A stretch of DNA of 64,000 nt from Ramlibacter ginsenosidimutans (lineage in GTDB: Bacteria; Pseudomonadota; Gammaproteobacteria; Burkholderiales; Burkholderiaceae_C): assembly GCF_042678185.1 (NCBI RefSeq), contig NZ_JBHUDQ010000005.1. One strand, given 5' to 3'. This document shows positions 43,951-52,339 of this stretch, one piece after another; position 1 is the first letter of the stretch; the number at the start of each line of letters is the position of its first letter. The position numbers were made by a program, and so were the translations under genes. The notes below the pieces were generated by a model, which saw only the letters and a list, made by a program, of their open reading frames with translations, did no database searches and was not told the origin of the DNA.

Positions 43951-44688
43951 TCACGTGGACGCGGGCCTGGCCGCACCCAGGTAAGTCTCTATGACGCGCG
44001 GGTCGTCCGCCAGCTGCGCGGCCGGACCCTGCATGCTGATCTCGCCGGTCTCCAGCACGTACGCGTGGTCCGCGACCTGCAGCGCGGCGCGCGCGTTCTG
44101 CTCCACCAGCAGGATGGACACGCCTTGCTCGCGCAGCCGCTCGATGATGCCGAAGATCTCGCGCACCACCAGCGGCGCGAGGCCGAGGCTGGGCTCGTCG
44201 AGCATCAGCAGCTTGGGTTGCGCCATCAGCGCGCGGCCCACGGCCAGCATCTGCCGCTCGCCGCCGGACAGCGTGCCGGCGAGCTGCGTGCGGCGTTCCT
44301 TCAGCCGCGGGAACAGTTCGTAGACGCGGTCCAGCCCCGAGCGCCAGTTGGGCACGCGCAGCTTCATGGGGCGGAAGCCGCCGAGCACCAGGTTGTCCTC
44401 CACCGGCATGGTGCCGAACAGCTCGCGCTTCTCCGGGACCAGCGCCAGGCCCAGCATCACGCGCTCTTCCAGTGTCGTGTCGGCGAGGTCGGCGCCGTCG
44501 AAGACGATGCGCCCGCGCGCGGGCAGCAGGCCCATCAGCGCATTGAGCGTGGTGGACTTGCCGGCCCCGTTGGGACCGATCACGGTGACGACCTGGCCCT
44601 TCGCCAGCTCGAAGTCGAGGCCGGTGAGCACCTCGGCGCGGCCGTAGCCGGCGTGCAGGTCCCTCACCTGGAGCAGGGGCTGGGCCAT
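43951..44688 (-). CDS. livF: Branched-chain-type ABC transporter ATPase LivF
   Basis: 245 residues: Walker A GPNGAGKST, signature LSGGERQML, Walker B LLMLDEPSLGLAP, H-loop LLVEQN. Second ATPase of a HAAT-type importer. ATG 44688 overlaps the stop of the fused LivM-LivG gene (TGATG). In this locus it probably imports an aromatic acid rather than an amino acid (inferred from context). Confidence 0.95.
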   Translation of the reverse strand: MAQPLLQVRDLHAGYGRAEVLTGLDFELAKGQVVTVIGPNGAGKSTTLNALMGLLPARGRIVFDGADLADTTLEERVMLGLALVPEKRELFGTMPVEDNLVLGGFRPMKLRVPNWRSGLDRVYELFPRLKERRTQLAGTLSGGERQMLAVGRALMAQPKLLMLDEPSLGLAPLVVREIFGIIERLREQGVSILLVEQNARAALQVADHAYVLETGEISMQGPAAQLADDPRVIETYLGAARPAST

Positions 44689-46475
44689 CAATGTTCGGTC
44701 CCGAGGTAGGCGGCGCGCACCTGCGGGCTGGCCTGCACTTGCGCGGGCGTGCCCTCCATCAGCTTGGTGCCGAACTCCATCACCACGATGCGGTCGGTGA
44801 GGCCCATGACGAATTCCATGTCGTGTTCCACCAGCAGCAGGCTCATGCCTTCGCCTTTCAACTGGCGCAGCACGTCGGCCAGCGCCTGCTTTTCCTTGTG
44901 GCGCAGGCCCGCGGCCGGCTCGTCCAGCAGCAGCAGCGCCGGGTCGGTGCACAGGGCGCGGGCGATTTCCATCAGGCGCTGCGGACCGAGCGCGAGGTTG
45001 CCCGCCAGTTCGTGCATGCGGTCGGCCATCCCGATGCGCGCGAGCTGGCGCTCGGCTTCGGCGAACAGGCGCCGCTCCTCGTCGCGGTCCAGCCGCAGCA
45101 TCGCGCGCGTGGTGCCGCTGGAGCCGCGCAGGTAGCCGCCGAGCGCGACGTTCTCCAGCACCGTCATCTCCGGGATCATCTTCACGTGCTGGAAGGTGCG
45201 CGAGATGCCCCGCCGCGCGATCGCGCGCGAAGGCATGCCACCGATCGCCTGGCCGCGCCAGAGCACCTGCCCGCCGGTGAGCGACAGCACGCCCGTGATC
45301 AGGTTGAAGGTGGTGGACTTGCCCGCGCCGTTGGGCCCGATCAGGCCGACGATGTCGCCGGCGCGGATCTCGAAGCTCACGTCATTGACCGCGACCAGGC
45401 CGCCGAACTGCTTGCGCACGGCCTGCACTTCCAGCAGGCGTTCGCCGCGCGCGGGCTTGTCGCGCGCGGGCAGGGCGGCGGCGCCCTCCCAGTCGCGCTT
45501 GCGGTCGGCGCGCGGCAGCCAGCGCTGCACGAAGGTCCACAGGCCGTCGGGTGCGTACTTCAGCACCACGATCAGCACGACGCCGAAGACGATGGTTTCG
45601 AAGTTGCCGCTCGCGCCGATCAGCCGCGGCAGCAGCACCTGCAACTGGTCCTCGACCACTCGCACCACGCCCGCGCCGAGGAAGGCGCCCCACACGTGCG
45701 ACACGCCGCCCAGCACGGCGATGAACAGGTACTCGATGCCCTTGGTGATGGAGAACGGGCTCGGGTTCACGGTGCGCTGGAAGAAGGCGAACAGCCAGCC
45801 CGACACCGCGGCCAGCACGGCCGACAGCACGAAGACCACCAGCTTGTAGCGGAAGGTCGAGATCCCCATCGCCTCGGCCATGGTGGAGCCGTCCTTCACG
45901 GCGCGGATCGCGCGGCCCGGCCGCGAGTCCAGCAGGTTGGCGCAGCCCCAGGCTGCGAGCAGGGCGAACACCCAGACCAGCACGTGCAGCCTGCGCCCGG
46001 TGCCCAGGTCGATGCCGAACACGTGCAGCGTCGGCACGCCCAGGATGCCGTCGTACTTGCCGAGGAACTCCATGTTGCCCATCGCGTAGTACAGCGCCAG
46101 GCCCCACGCGATGGTGGCGAGCGGCAGGTAGTGGCCCGACATGCGCAGCGTGATCGCACCCAGCACCAGGGCGGCGAGCACGGCGAGCGCCACGCCGGCC
46201 AGCAGCGCGAGCCAGGGCGACGCGCCCAGCTTCACCGTCAGGAAGGCGGCGGTATAGGCGCCGACGCCGACGAAGGCAGCCTGGCCGAAGGAGGTCAGGC
46301 CCGCGACGCCGGTGAGCAGCACCAGGCCCAGCGTCGCCAGTGCGTAGAGGCCGATGTAGATGCCTTGCGTGATCCAGAAGTCCGGCACGGGCAGCGCCGG
46401 CAGCAGCAGCATCACCAGCGCGAACAGCGGGAAGGCGAAGCGGCGCGGCGAAGCCGCAAACGTGGGGGTGGGCAT
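44688..46475 (-). CDS. Fused LivM permease and LivG ATPase
   Basis: 595 residues combining two subunits of a branched-chain-type ABC importer. Residues about 1-330 are LivM-like with eight or more helices (VLLTGVAGLTSFGQAAFVG, MGISTFRYKLVVFVLSA). Residues about 350-595 are LivG-like: Walker A GPNGAGKST, SRTFQHVKMIPEMTVLEN, GPQRLMEIARAL in place of the standard signature, Walker B LLLLDEPAAGL. The start overlaps the livH stop. The fusion enforces one permease to one ATPase. Confidence 0.95.
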   Translation of the reverse strand: MPTPTFAASPRRFAFPLFALVMLLLPALPVPDFWITQGIYIGLYALATLGLVLLTGVAGLTSFGQAAFVGVGAYTAAFLTVKLGASPWLALLAGVALAVLAALVLGAITLRMSGHYLPLATIAWGLALYYAMGNMEFLGKYDGILGVPTLHVFGIDLGTGRRLHVLVWVFALLAAWGCANLLDSRPGRAIRAVKDGSTMAEAMGISTFRYKLVVFVLSAVLAAVSGWLFAFFQRTVNPSPFSITKGIEYLFIAVLGGVSHVWGAFLGAGVVRVVEDQLQVLLPRLIGASGNFETIVFGVVLIVVLKYAPDGLWTFVQRWLPRADRKRDWEGAAALPARDKPARGERLLEVQAVRKQFGGLVAVNDVSFEIRAGDIVGLIGPNGAGKSTTFNLITGVLSLTGGQVLWRGQAIGGMPSRAIARRGISRTFQHVKMIPEMTVLENVALGGYLRGSSGTTRAMLRLDRDEERRLFAEAERQLARIGMADRMHELAGNLALGPQRLMEIARALCTDPALLLLDEPAAGLRHKEKQALADVLRQLKGEGMSLLLVEHDMEFVMGLTDRIVVMEFGTKLMEGTPAQVQASPQVRAAYLGTEH

Positions 46476-47512
46476 CAGTGCTCTTCCCGGTGCGGATCCG
46501 ACAGCGAGCGCCACAGCAGCACGGGCAGGATGGAGGAGAAGACGATCACTTCCTTGAAGGAGCTGGCCCAGAAGGAGCTGAAGCTTTCCAGCAGGCCCAC
46601 GCCCAGCGCACCGGCCAGCGCCAGCGGATAGCTGGAGAGCCCGGCGAATACGGCGGCGACGAAGCCCTTGAGGCCGATGAGGAAGCCGCTGTCGTAGAAG
46701 ATGGTCGTCGTCGGCCCGATCAGCAGGCCCGAGAGCGCGCCGATCAGCGCAGCCATCGTGAAGGCCAGGCGGCCCGCGCCGGCCGACGAGATGCCCATCA
46801 GGCGCGCGCCCGCGCGGTTGACAGCCGTGGCGCGCAGCGCCTTGCCGGTCAGCGTACGTTCGAAGAACAGGTACAGCAACACGATCAGCGCGATCGAGGC
46901 GAGGAAGATGATCAGCGCCTGGCCGGTGAGGGTCACCGTGCCGGCGGAAAAGCGCGCATCCCAGAAGCTCGGGTTGCGGAAGCCCTCCGCGCCAAAGAAG
47001 AACAGGCCCAGCCCCACCAGCGCGAAGTGCACGCCGACCGACACGATCAGCAGCACCAGCACCGACGCGTCGGCGAGCGATTCGTAGGCGAGCCGGTAGA
47101 TCAGGCTGCCGAAGGGCGTGACCAGGGCCAGCGTCAGCAGCGCCTGGGCGAACAAGGGCAGGCCGCGCGGCGCGGCCCAGATGGCGATGGCCGAGGCGAT
47201 CACGGGCCACGCCAGCGTGCGCAGCATCTGCCGGGCGATGCGTCGGGGGGAACTGTGGTGACGCACGCCGTTCACCAGGTCCGCGAGCGCGGCGAGGCCG
47301 GCCAGCACCAGCAGGAACCACACGGTGCCCGGCACCTTGCCGGCCTGGAACAGCGCCAGCGTGAGCGCGCCGAAGGCGACGAACTCGCCCTGCGGGATGA
47401 AGATCACGCGCGTCACGGCGAACACCAGCACGGTGGCGAGCGCCAGCAAGGCATACACGGCGCCGTTGGTGAGCCCGTCGAGCGCGAGGATGCTGGCGAT
47501 GGAGAGATCCAT
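46475..47512 (-). CDS. livH: Branched-chain-type ABC transporter permease LivH
   Basis: 345-residue membrane protein starting MDLSIASILALDGLTNGAVY, with VIFIPQGEFVAFGAL and ALRATAVNRAGARLMGIS, the coupling-loop region for the ATPases. Somewhat longer than average because of the hydrophilic segment about 82-105. Its stop overlaps the start of the LivM-LivG gene. A family B repeat separates it from the receptor gene upstream. Confidence 0.94.
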   Translation of the reverse strand: MDLSIASILALDGLTNGAVYALLALATVLVFAVTRVIFIPQGEFVAFGALTLALFQAGKVPGTVWFLLVLAGLAALADLVNGVRHHSSPRRIARQMLRTLAWPVIASAIAIWAAPRGLPLFAQALLTLALVTPFGSLIYRLAYESLADASVLVLLIVSVGVHFALVGLGLFFFGAEGFRNPSFWDARFSAGTVTLTGQALIIFLASIALIVLLYLFFERTLTGKALRATAVNRAGARLMGISSAGAGRLAFTMAALIGALSGLLIGPTTTIFYDSGFLIGLKGFVAAVFAGLSSYPLALAGALGVGLLESFSSFWASSFKEVIVFSSILPVLLWRSLSDPHREEH

Positions 47513-47533
47513 GGGGGACAGATGGTTGTACTT

Positions 47534-47637
47534 GTTCCCTCCCCCTCTGGGGGAGGGCTAGGGTGGGGGCGCTGCGGCGCACGCGATGGGCGCGGTGCCC
47601 CCATCCCGACCTTCCCCCAGAGGGGGAAGGAGGAACA
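47534..47637. repeat. Palindromic intergenic repeat, family B, copy 3
   Basis: Left arm TGTTCCCTCCCCCTCTGGGG..GGGTGGGGGC and right arm GCCCCCATCCCGACCTTCCC..GGAGGAACA are near-perfect complements, each also self-complementary around CCCCCTCTGGGGG / CCCCCAGAGGGGG. Lies between livK and livH in the operon. Confidence 0.9.
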
Positions 47638-47641
47638 GGCG

Positions 47642-48778
47642 CTACTTCACCACCACGAACTTGCCGTCCTTGACCTGCAGCATCACGCCCGTTTCGTTCG
47701 TGTAGCCCCAGTGGTCGGCCGGGGTCCAGTTCATCACGCCGTGGGCGAGGATGGTGCGGCCGATGGTTTCCATGGAGTCACGCAGCGCGGTGCGGAACTC
47801 CGGCGTGCCGGGCTTGCCCTTCTTCAGCGCCATCGGAACGATCTTCTCCATCACGATGGCGAAGTCGTAGGAGTGGCCGGCGAACTGGTTGCGCGAACCG
47901 GGGCCGAAGGCCTTCTCGAACCTGGTCACGAAGTCGATGGAGGCCTTCTTGGAGGGGTGGCTGTCCGGCAGCTGTTCGGCGACGATGGCCGGGCCCGACA
48001 CGACGTAGGTGCCTTCGACGGCCTTGCCGCCGATGCGCACCAGGTCGGGCGTGGCGGCCGCGTGCGTCTGGTAGATCTTGCCCTTGTAGCCGCGGTCGAC
48101 GATGGCCATCTCCGGCATCGCGGCGCCGGAGCCCGAGGCCACGACCAGGATCGCGTCCGGGTTGGCGGAGGCGAGCTTCAGGGCCTGCGGGGTCACGCTG
48201 GTGTCGCTGCGCTGGAAGCGCTCCACGTCGACGATCTTCATGCCCTCCTTGGCCACCAGCGGCTCCATGGCCTTGAGCCACAGCTCGCCATAGGCGTCGG
48301 TGTAGCCGATGAAGCCGATGGTCTTGACGCCCCGCTTCTTCATGTCCTCGATCACGGCGTGGGCCATGACATCGTTGCCCTGCGGCAGGCGGAACACCCA
48401 GTGCTCGTCCGCCGGGGGCACGCCCACCGGCGCGGCGGAGATCTGCAGCGTCTTGTTCTCGGCGGCGACCGGCGCGATGGCGGCGGACACCGGCGTGATG
48501 CAGGAACCGAAGATCAGGTCGACGTGGTCCTCCGTGATGAAGCGGCGCGCGTTGCTCACGCCCTTGCCCGGGTCGGACGCGTCGTCGAGGATGATCAGGT
48601 TGACCTTCTCGCCGGCAATCTCCTTGGGGAACAGCGTGAGCTGCTTCTGCATGGGGATGCCCAGGCCGGAGCCGGGGCCAGTGAGCGACAGCGTGACGCC
48701 GACGTTGATGTCGGCCAGCGCCGCGCTGGCCGCGGTGAGGGCGACGGCGGCTGCGATCAGGGTGCGGACGAGTTTCAT
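47642..48778 (-). CDS. ABC transporter substrate-binding protein (LivK type)
   Basis: 378-residue periplasmic receptor with a Sec signal peptide (cleavage near ASAALA, about residue 22). Typical opening NVGVTLSLTGPGSGLGIP and LIILDDASDPGKGVSNARR. Receptors of this type in catabolic clusters often bind aromatic acids such as coumarate or benzoate. First gene of the transporter, upstream of livH, 34 bases after the SDR gene. Confidence 0.93.
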   Translation of the reverse strand: MKLVRTLIAAAVALTAASAALADINVGVTLSLTGPGSGLGIPMQKQLTLFPKEIAGEKVNLIILDDASDPGKGVSNARRFITEDHVDLIFGSCITPVSAAIAPVAAENKTLQISAAPVGVPPADEHWVFRLPQGNDVMAHAVIEDMKKRGVKTIGFIGYTDAYGELWLKAMEPLVAKEGMKIVDVERFQRSDTSVTPQALKLASANPDAILVVASGSGAAMPEMAIVDRGYKGKIYQTHAAATPDLVRIGGKAVEGTYVVSGPAIVAEQLPDSHPSKKASIDFVTRFEKAFGPGSRNQFAGHSYDFAIVMEKIVPMALKKGKPGTPEFRTALRDSMETIGRTILAHGVMNWTPADHWGYTNETGVMLQVKDGKFVVVK

Positions 48779-48812
48779 TGGACTTTTGTCTCCGGGTTGA
48801 AAGGGGTGCGGA

Positions 48813-49577
48813 TCAGCGCGGCGCCATGCGCAGCGCGCCGTCCAGGCGGATCACCTCGCCGTTGAGGTGCGTGTTCGTCACGATATGGCAAGCCAGCCCG
48901 GCGAACTCCTCGGGTTTGCCCAGGCGCTGCGGGAACGGAATGGACTTCGCGAGCGACTCCTGCACCGGCTCGGGCAGCTGCTTCATCAGCGGCGTGGCGA
49001 ACAGGCCGGGCGCGATGGTGCACACGCGGATGCCGTGCTGCGCCAGGTCGCGCGCCATCGGCAGCGTCATGCCCACGAGGCCGCCCTTGGACGCGCTGTA
49101 GGCCTGCTGGCCCACCTGGCCGTCGAAGGCGGCGACCGAGGCGGTGAACAGCATGACCCCGCGCTCGCCGTCTTCCAGCGGCCCCAGCTTGGCACACTCC
49201 GCGGCGAACAGGCGGCTCGCGTTGTAGGTGCCGATCAGGTTGATGTTGACGACGCGCGCGAAGTCTTCCAGCGGCGCGGCGCTGCCGTCCTTCTGCACGA
49301 TGCGCTTGGCCGTGCCGATGCCGGCGATGTTCATCAGGATGCGGGCGACGCCGTGCTTCTGCGCCGCCTTGGCGATCGCCGCGGACATGCTCTCGGCGTT
49401 CGTGATGTCGCACTGGCAGGCAACGCCGCCGATTTCGGCCGCCACCTTTTCTGCCTGCGCCAGGTTCACGTCCAGCACGGCGACCTTCGCGCCCAGCCGC
49501 GCGAGCTCGCGCGCGGTCGCTTCGCCCAGCCCCGAGGCGCCGCCCGTGACGAGTGCGGCCTGTCCCTGGATCTTCAT
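48813..49577 (-). CDS. Short-chain dehydrogenase, 3-hydroxyacyl-CoA dehydrogenase type
   Basis: 254-residue SDR. NAD-binding TGGASGLGEATARELARLGA, catalytic Tyr-x-x-x-Lys in GQQAYSASKGGLVGMTL, and Ser in FTASVAAFDG. The sequence resembles 17-beta-HSD10/3-hydroxyacyl-CoA dehydrogenase type 2. In this locus it would oxidise the beta-hydroxy thioester made by the crotonase. ATG 49577 overlaps the ligase stop (ATGA). Confidence 0.92.
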   Translation of the reverse strand: MKIQGQAALVTGGASGLGEATARELARLGAKVAVLDVNLAQAEKVAAEIGGVACQCDITNAESMSAAIAKAAQKHGVARILMNIAGIGTAKRIVQKDGSAAPLEDFARVVNINLIGTYNASRLFAAECAKLGPLEDGERGVMLFTASVAAFDGQVGQQAYSASKGGLVGMTLPMARDLAQHGIRVCTIAPGLFATPLMKQLPEPVQESLAKSIPFPQRLGKPEEFAGLACHIVTNTHLNGEVIRLDGALRMAPR

Positions 49578-51457
49578 GCTTTCTCCTTGTGCGGTTTCAG
49601 GGTGAAGGGCAGGCGGTCGTCGTGCAGCGCCTGCACCAGGGCGTCGCGGTGCTTGAGCACGGCGCGCTGGTTGATGGAGCCCTTGTCGGTGACCTCGCCC
49701 TTGTCGATGGAGGGCGCCTCGTCCATCAGGTGCAGGCGCGCGACGCGGTTGGCGCTGCCCGTGGCCTGTTTCGCCAGCGCGTCCAGCACGTCCTGGAAGT
49801 GGTCCTGCACCGCGGCGCTCTCCAGCACCTCGCGCAGCGGCGCGTCGGCGGAAAGGTGCGGCGCCAGTTGCCGGATCTTCGGCGTCGGGAAGACCAGCGC
49901 GCCCACTTCATTGCGGTTCAGGCCGGTGATCACCGCGTCCCACACGTAGGGCGCAGCCGCGGCGATGATCTTCGCGCGCAGCGGGCCGACGCTCACGAAG
50001 GTGCCGGTGGCGAGCTTGAAGTCCTCGGCGATGCGGCCGTCGAACTTGAGGCCCTTGTGGATGTCGTTGTCGTCGATCCACAGCACGGCGTCGCCGGTGC
50101 AGAAGAAGCCTTCCTCGTCCATGCATTCGGCGCTGGCTTCCGCGTTGCGCCAGTAGCCGGGCGTGACGTTGGGCCCCTTGTAGCGGATCTCGGTCTTGCC
50201 CTCGGTGGGCACCAGCTTCAGTTCCATGCCCGGCGTGGGCAGGCCCAGGTAGCCGGACTTCACCTCGGGGCTGGTGATGAACACGGCGAAGGGCGAGGAC
50301 TCGGTCATGCCCAGTCCCGTGCCCATCACGATGCGTTCGCCGATCTCCGCTTCCTGCACCTCGTGCAGCAGGTCCCACACGGGCTGGGCGAGCGCCGCGC
50401 CGGCGTAGAAGAACATGCGCACGCGCGACAGGAGGGTGCGGCGCAGGACGGGGTCGGCCTTCATCGCGTGCGCCACCATCTCGAAGCCGGTGGGCACGTT
50501 GAAGTAGACGGTCGGCGCGATCTCGCGCAGGTTGCGCAGCGTCTCGCCGATCAGCGCGGGCGTGGGCTTGCCATCGTCGATGTAGTAGGTGCCGCCGTTG
50601 TAGATGGTGAGGCCGACGTTGTGGTTGCCGCCGAAGGTGTGGTTCCATGGCAGCCAGTCCACCAGCACCGGCGGCTCGTCGGCCAGCACCGGCATCGACT
50701 GGCGCATCTGCTGCTGGTTGGCGCACCACATCGCATGCGTGTTGATCACCGCCTTGGGCAGCTTGGTGGAGCCGGAGGTGAACAGGAACTTGGTGATCGT
50801 CTCCGGGCCCGTGGCGGCCATCGCAGCGTCGACGGCGGGCGTAGCCTGCGTGTCCAGCAGCTGCTGCCAGGGCGTGGTCTTGCGGCCTGCGATCTCGCCT
50901 TCGGCCAGCACGACTTCGACATCGGCCGGCACGGCGGCCAGGATGGCGCGCCCGTAGGCGCGCGCGTCGGTGGTGAACACCAGTCCCGGCGTCAGTGTCT
51001 CCAGCACGTGGCGCAGCTTGTCGTAGTCCTGGCTCACGGTGGAATAGGCCGAGGACACCGGGGAGAACGGGATGCCCGCGTAGAGGCAGCCGAGCGCCAT
51101 CAGCGCGTGCTCCAGGCTGTTCTCGCACAGGATGGCGACGGGGCGCTCGGCGCTCAGGCCGCGATCGAGCAGCGCCTGGCCGACGCGGCGCGCGTGCTGC
51201 AGCGCCTGCGCGTAGGTGACCTGCTGCCAGTCGCCGCGGCTGCCGTCCGCATTGCGCACGCGCCGCGCCATGAACACGCGGTTGGGCGCCGTCCCGGCCC
51301 AGTGCAGCAGGCGGTCGGTCATGCGCTTCGCATACGGCTCCAGCGGCTGCTCCGCGCGCAGGTAACGCACGCCGCCCGCGCCTTCGCGCAGCACGCCGCG
51401 CGTCACGCCGAAGCGCATGGGCCGGTAGCGGACGGGGGCGGTGGTCGGCGCTGTCAT
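49574..51457 (-). CDS. Feruloyl-CoA synthase family ligase
   Basis: 627-residue AMP-forming acyl-CoA synthetase. Core motifs: FLFTSGSTKLPKAVINTH (A3/P-loop), WLPWNHTFGGNHN (A4), GMTESSPFAVF, and FCTGDAVLWID. The late motif KLATGTFVSVGPLRAKI and the missing usual C-terminal lysine region are typical of the feruloyl-CoA synthase group. It would activate ferulate, p-coumarate or related acids with ATP and CoA. Encoded 7 bases after the crotonase and coupled to the SDR gene. Confidence 0.92.
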   Translation of the reverse strand: MTAPTTAPVRYRPMRFGVTRGVLREGAGGVRYLRAEQPLEPYAKRMTDRLLHWAGTAPNRVFMARRVRNADGSRGDWQQVTYAQALQHARRVGQALLDRGLSAERPVAILCENSLEHALMALGCLYAGIPFSPVSSAYSTVSQDYDKLRHVLETLTPGLVFTTDARAYGRAILAAVPADVEVVLAEGEIAGRKTTPWQQLLDTQATPAVDAAMAATGPETITKFLFTSGSTKLPKAVINTHAMWCANQQQMRQSMPVLADEPPVLVDWLPWNHTFGGNHNVGLTIYNGGTYYIDDGKPTPALIGETLRNLREIAPTVYFNVPTGFEMVAHAMKADPVLRRTLLSRVRMFFYAGAALAQPVWDLLHEVQEAEIGERIVMGTGLGMTESSPFAVFITSPEVKSGYLGLPTPGMELKLVPTEGKTEIRYKGPNVTPGYWRNAEASAECMDEEGFFCTGDAVLWIDDNDIHKGLKFDGRIAEDFKLATGTFVSVGPLRAKIIAAAAPYVWDAVITGLNRNEVGALVFPTPKIRQLAPHLSADAPLREVLESAAVQDHFQDVLDALAKQATGSANRVARLHLMDEAPSIDKGEVTDKGSINQRAVLKHRDALVQALHDDRLPFTLKPHKEKA

Positions 51458-51464
51458 GCCGGCC

Positions 51465-52241
51465 TCAACCCTTGCTGACCTTGGCCGCCCGGCCTTCCAG
51501 GAAATCGCGCACGCGCTTCTTGGCCTCAGGCGCGCTTTGCGCGATGGCGGCCATCAGCGCCTCGGTGAGGAAGCCCTGGTCGGCCGGTTGTTCGGCGATG
51601 CGGGGCAGGGCGTGCATCAGTGCGTAGTTGGTCAGCGGCGCGTTCTCGGCGACGCGCTTCGCCAGCGCCAGCGCCTTGCTGAACGCTTCGCCCGCGGGCA
51701 CGAGGTACTGCGCGAAACCGGCGCGCTCGCCTTCCTCGGCCTGGTACACGCGGCCGGTCAGCATCATGTCGGTCATGCGCGCGGCGCCGATCAGGCGCGG
51801 GATGCGCACCGCGCCGCCGCCGCCGACGAAGATGCCGCGCGCGCCTTCGGGCAGCGCGTAGAAGGTGGTCGCGTCGGCCACGCGGATGTGGCACGCGGCG
51901 GCGAGCTCGAGGCCGCCGCCCACGACCGCGCCATGCAGCGCGGCGACGACGGGCACCGGGCCGTACTGGACTTCCTCCAGCGCGCCGTGCCACATGCGCG
52001 AGTGGTGCAGGCCCGCGCCGGCGTCCCGCTCCTTCAGCTCGGACAGGTCGAGGCCGGCGCAGAAGTGGTCGCCCGAGCCGTCGAGCACGGCGGCGCGCAC
52101 GGTGTCGGGCAGGCTTTGGAAGGCGTCGCGCACGGCGAGCACCAGCCCGTCGGAAAGGGCATTGCGCTTGGCCGGGCGGTTCAGGCGCACGATGGCGACG
52201 TCGCCGTCGATCTCGAGCTGGAGGTCTGGATGGGAGGTCAT
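51465..52241 (-). CDS. Enoyl-CoA hydratase/isomerase (crotonase)
   Basis: 258 residues. Both catalytic glutamates of hydratases are conserved: GGGLELAAA and LPEGARGIF, with the oxyanion hole in HFCAGLDLSEL and HGAVVGGGLE. Likely adds water across the double bond of a cinnamoyl-CoA-type thioester; a hydratase-lyase activity cannot be excluded. First gene of the minus-strand aromatic operon and divergent from the amidohydrolase, with two perfect palindromes between. Confidence 0.9.
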   Translation of the reverse strand: MTSHPDLQLEIDGDVAIVRLNRPAKRNALSDGLVLAVRDAFQSLPDTVRAAVLDGSGDHFCAGLDLSELKERDAGAGLHHSRMWHGALEEVQYGPVPVVAALHGAVVGGGLELAAACHIRVADATTFYALPEGARGIFVGGGGAVRIPRLIGAARMTDMMLTGRVYQAEEGERAGFAQYLVPAGEAFSKALALAKRVAENAPLTNYALMHALPRIAEQPADQGFLTEALMAAIAQSAPEAKKRVRDFLEGRAAKVSKG

Positions 52242-52262
52242 GGTGTTTGCGGAGTGGGCGGA

Positions 52263-52281
52263 TTATTGTTATAAACAATAA
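52263..52281. promoter_or_regulatory. Palindrome TTATTGTT-ATA-AACAATAA
   Basis: Perfect 8-3-8 inverted repeat in the 98-base divergent region, 22 bases from the crotonase start. Size and AT-rich arms suit a MarR-type operator, the family encoded at the far end of the operon. It includes a TATAAA-like -10 sequence. Confidence 0.6.
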
Positions 52282-52299
52282 CGAATTCAATGCCCGTTG

Positions 52300-52317
52300 C
52301 CTAGGGCTTACCCTAGG
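52300..52317. promoter_or_regulatory. Palindrome CCTAGGG-CTTA-CCCTAGG
   Basis: Perfect 7-4-7 inverted repeat, 22 bases before the amidohydrolase start. Distinct in sequence from the neighbouring AT-rich palindrome, so probably a second regulator's site. Confidence 0.5.
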
Positions 52318-52339
52318 TGACGCCTTCATCGGAGACACC

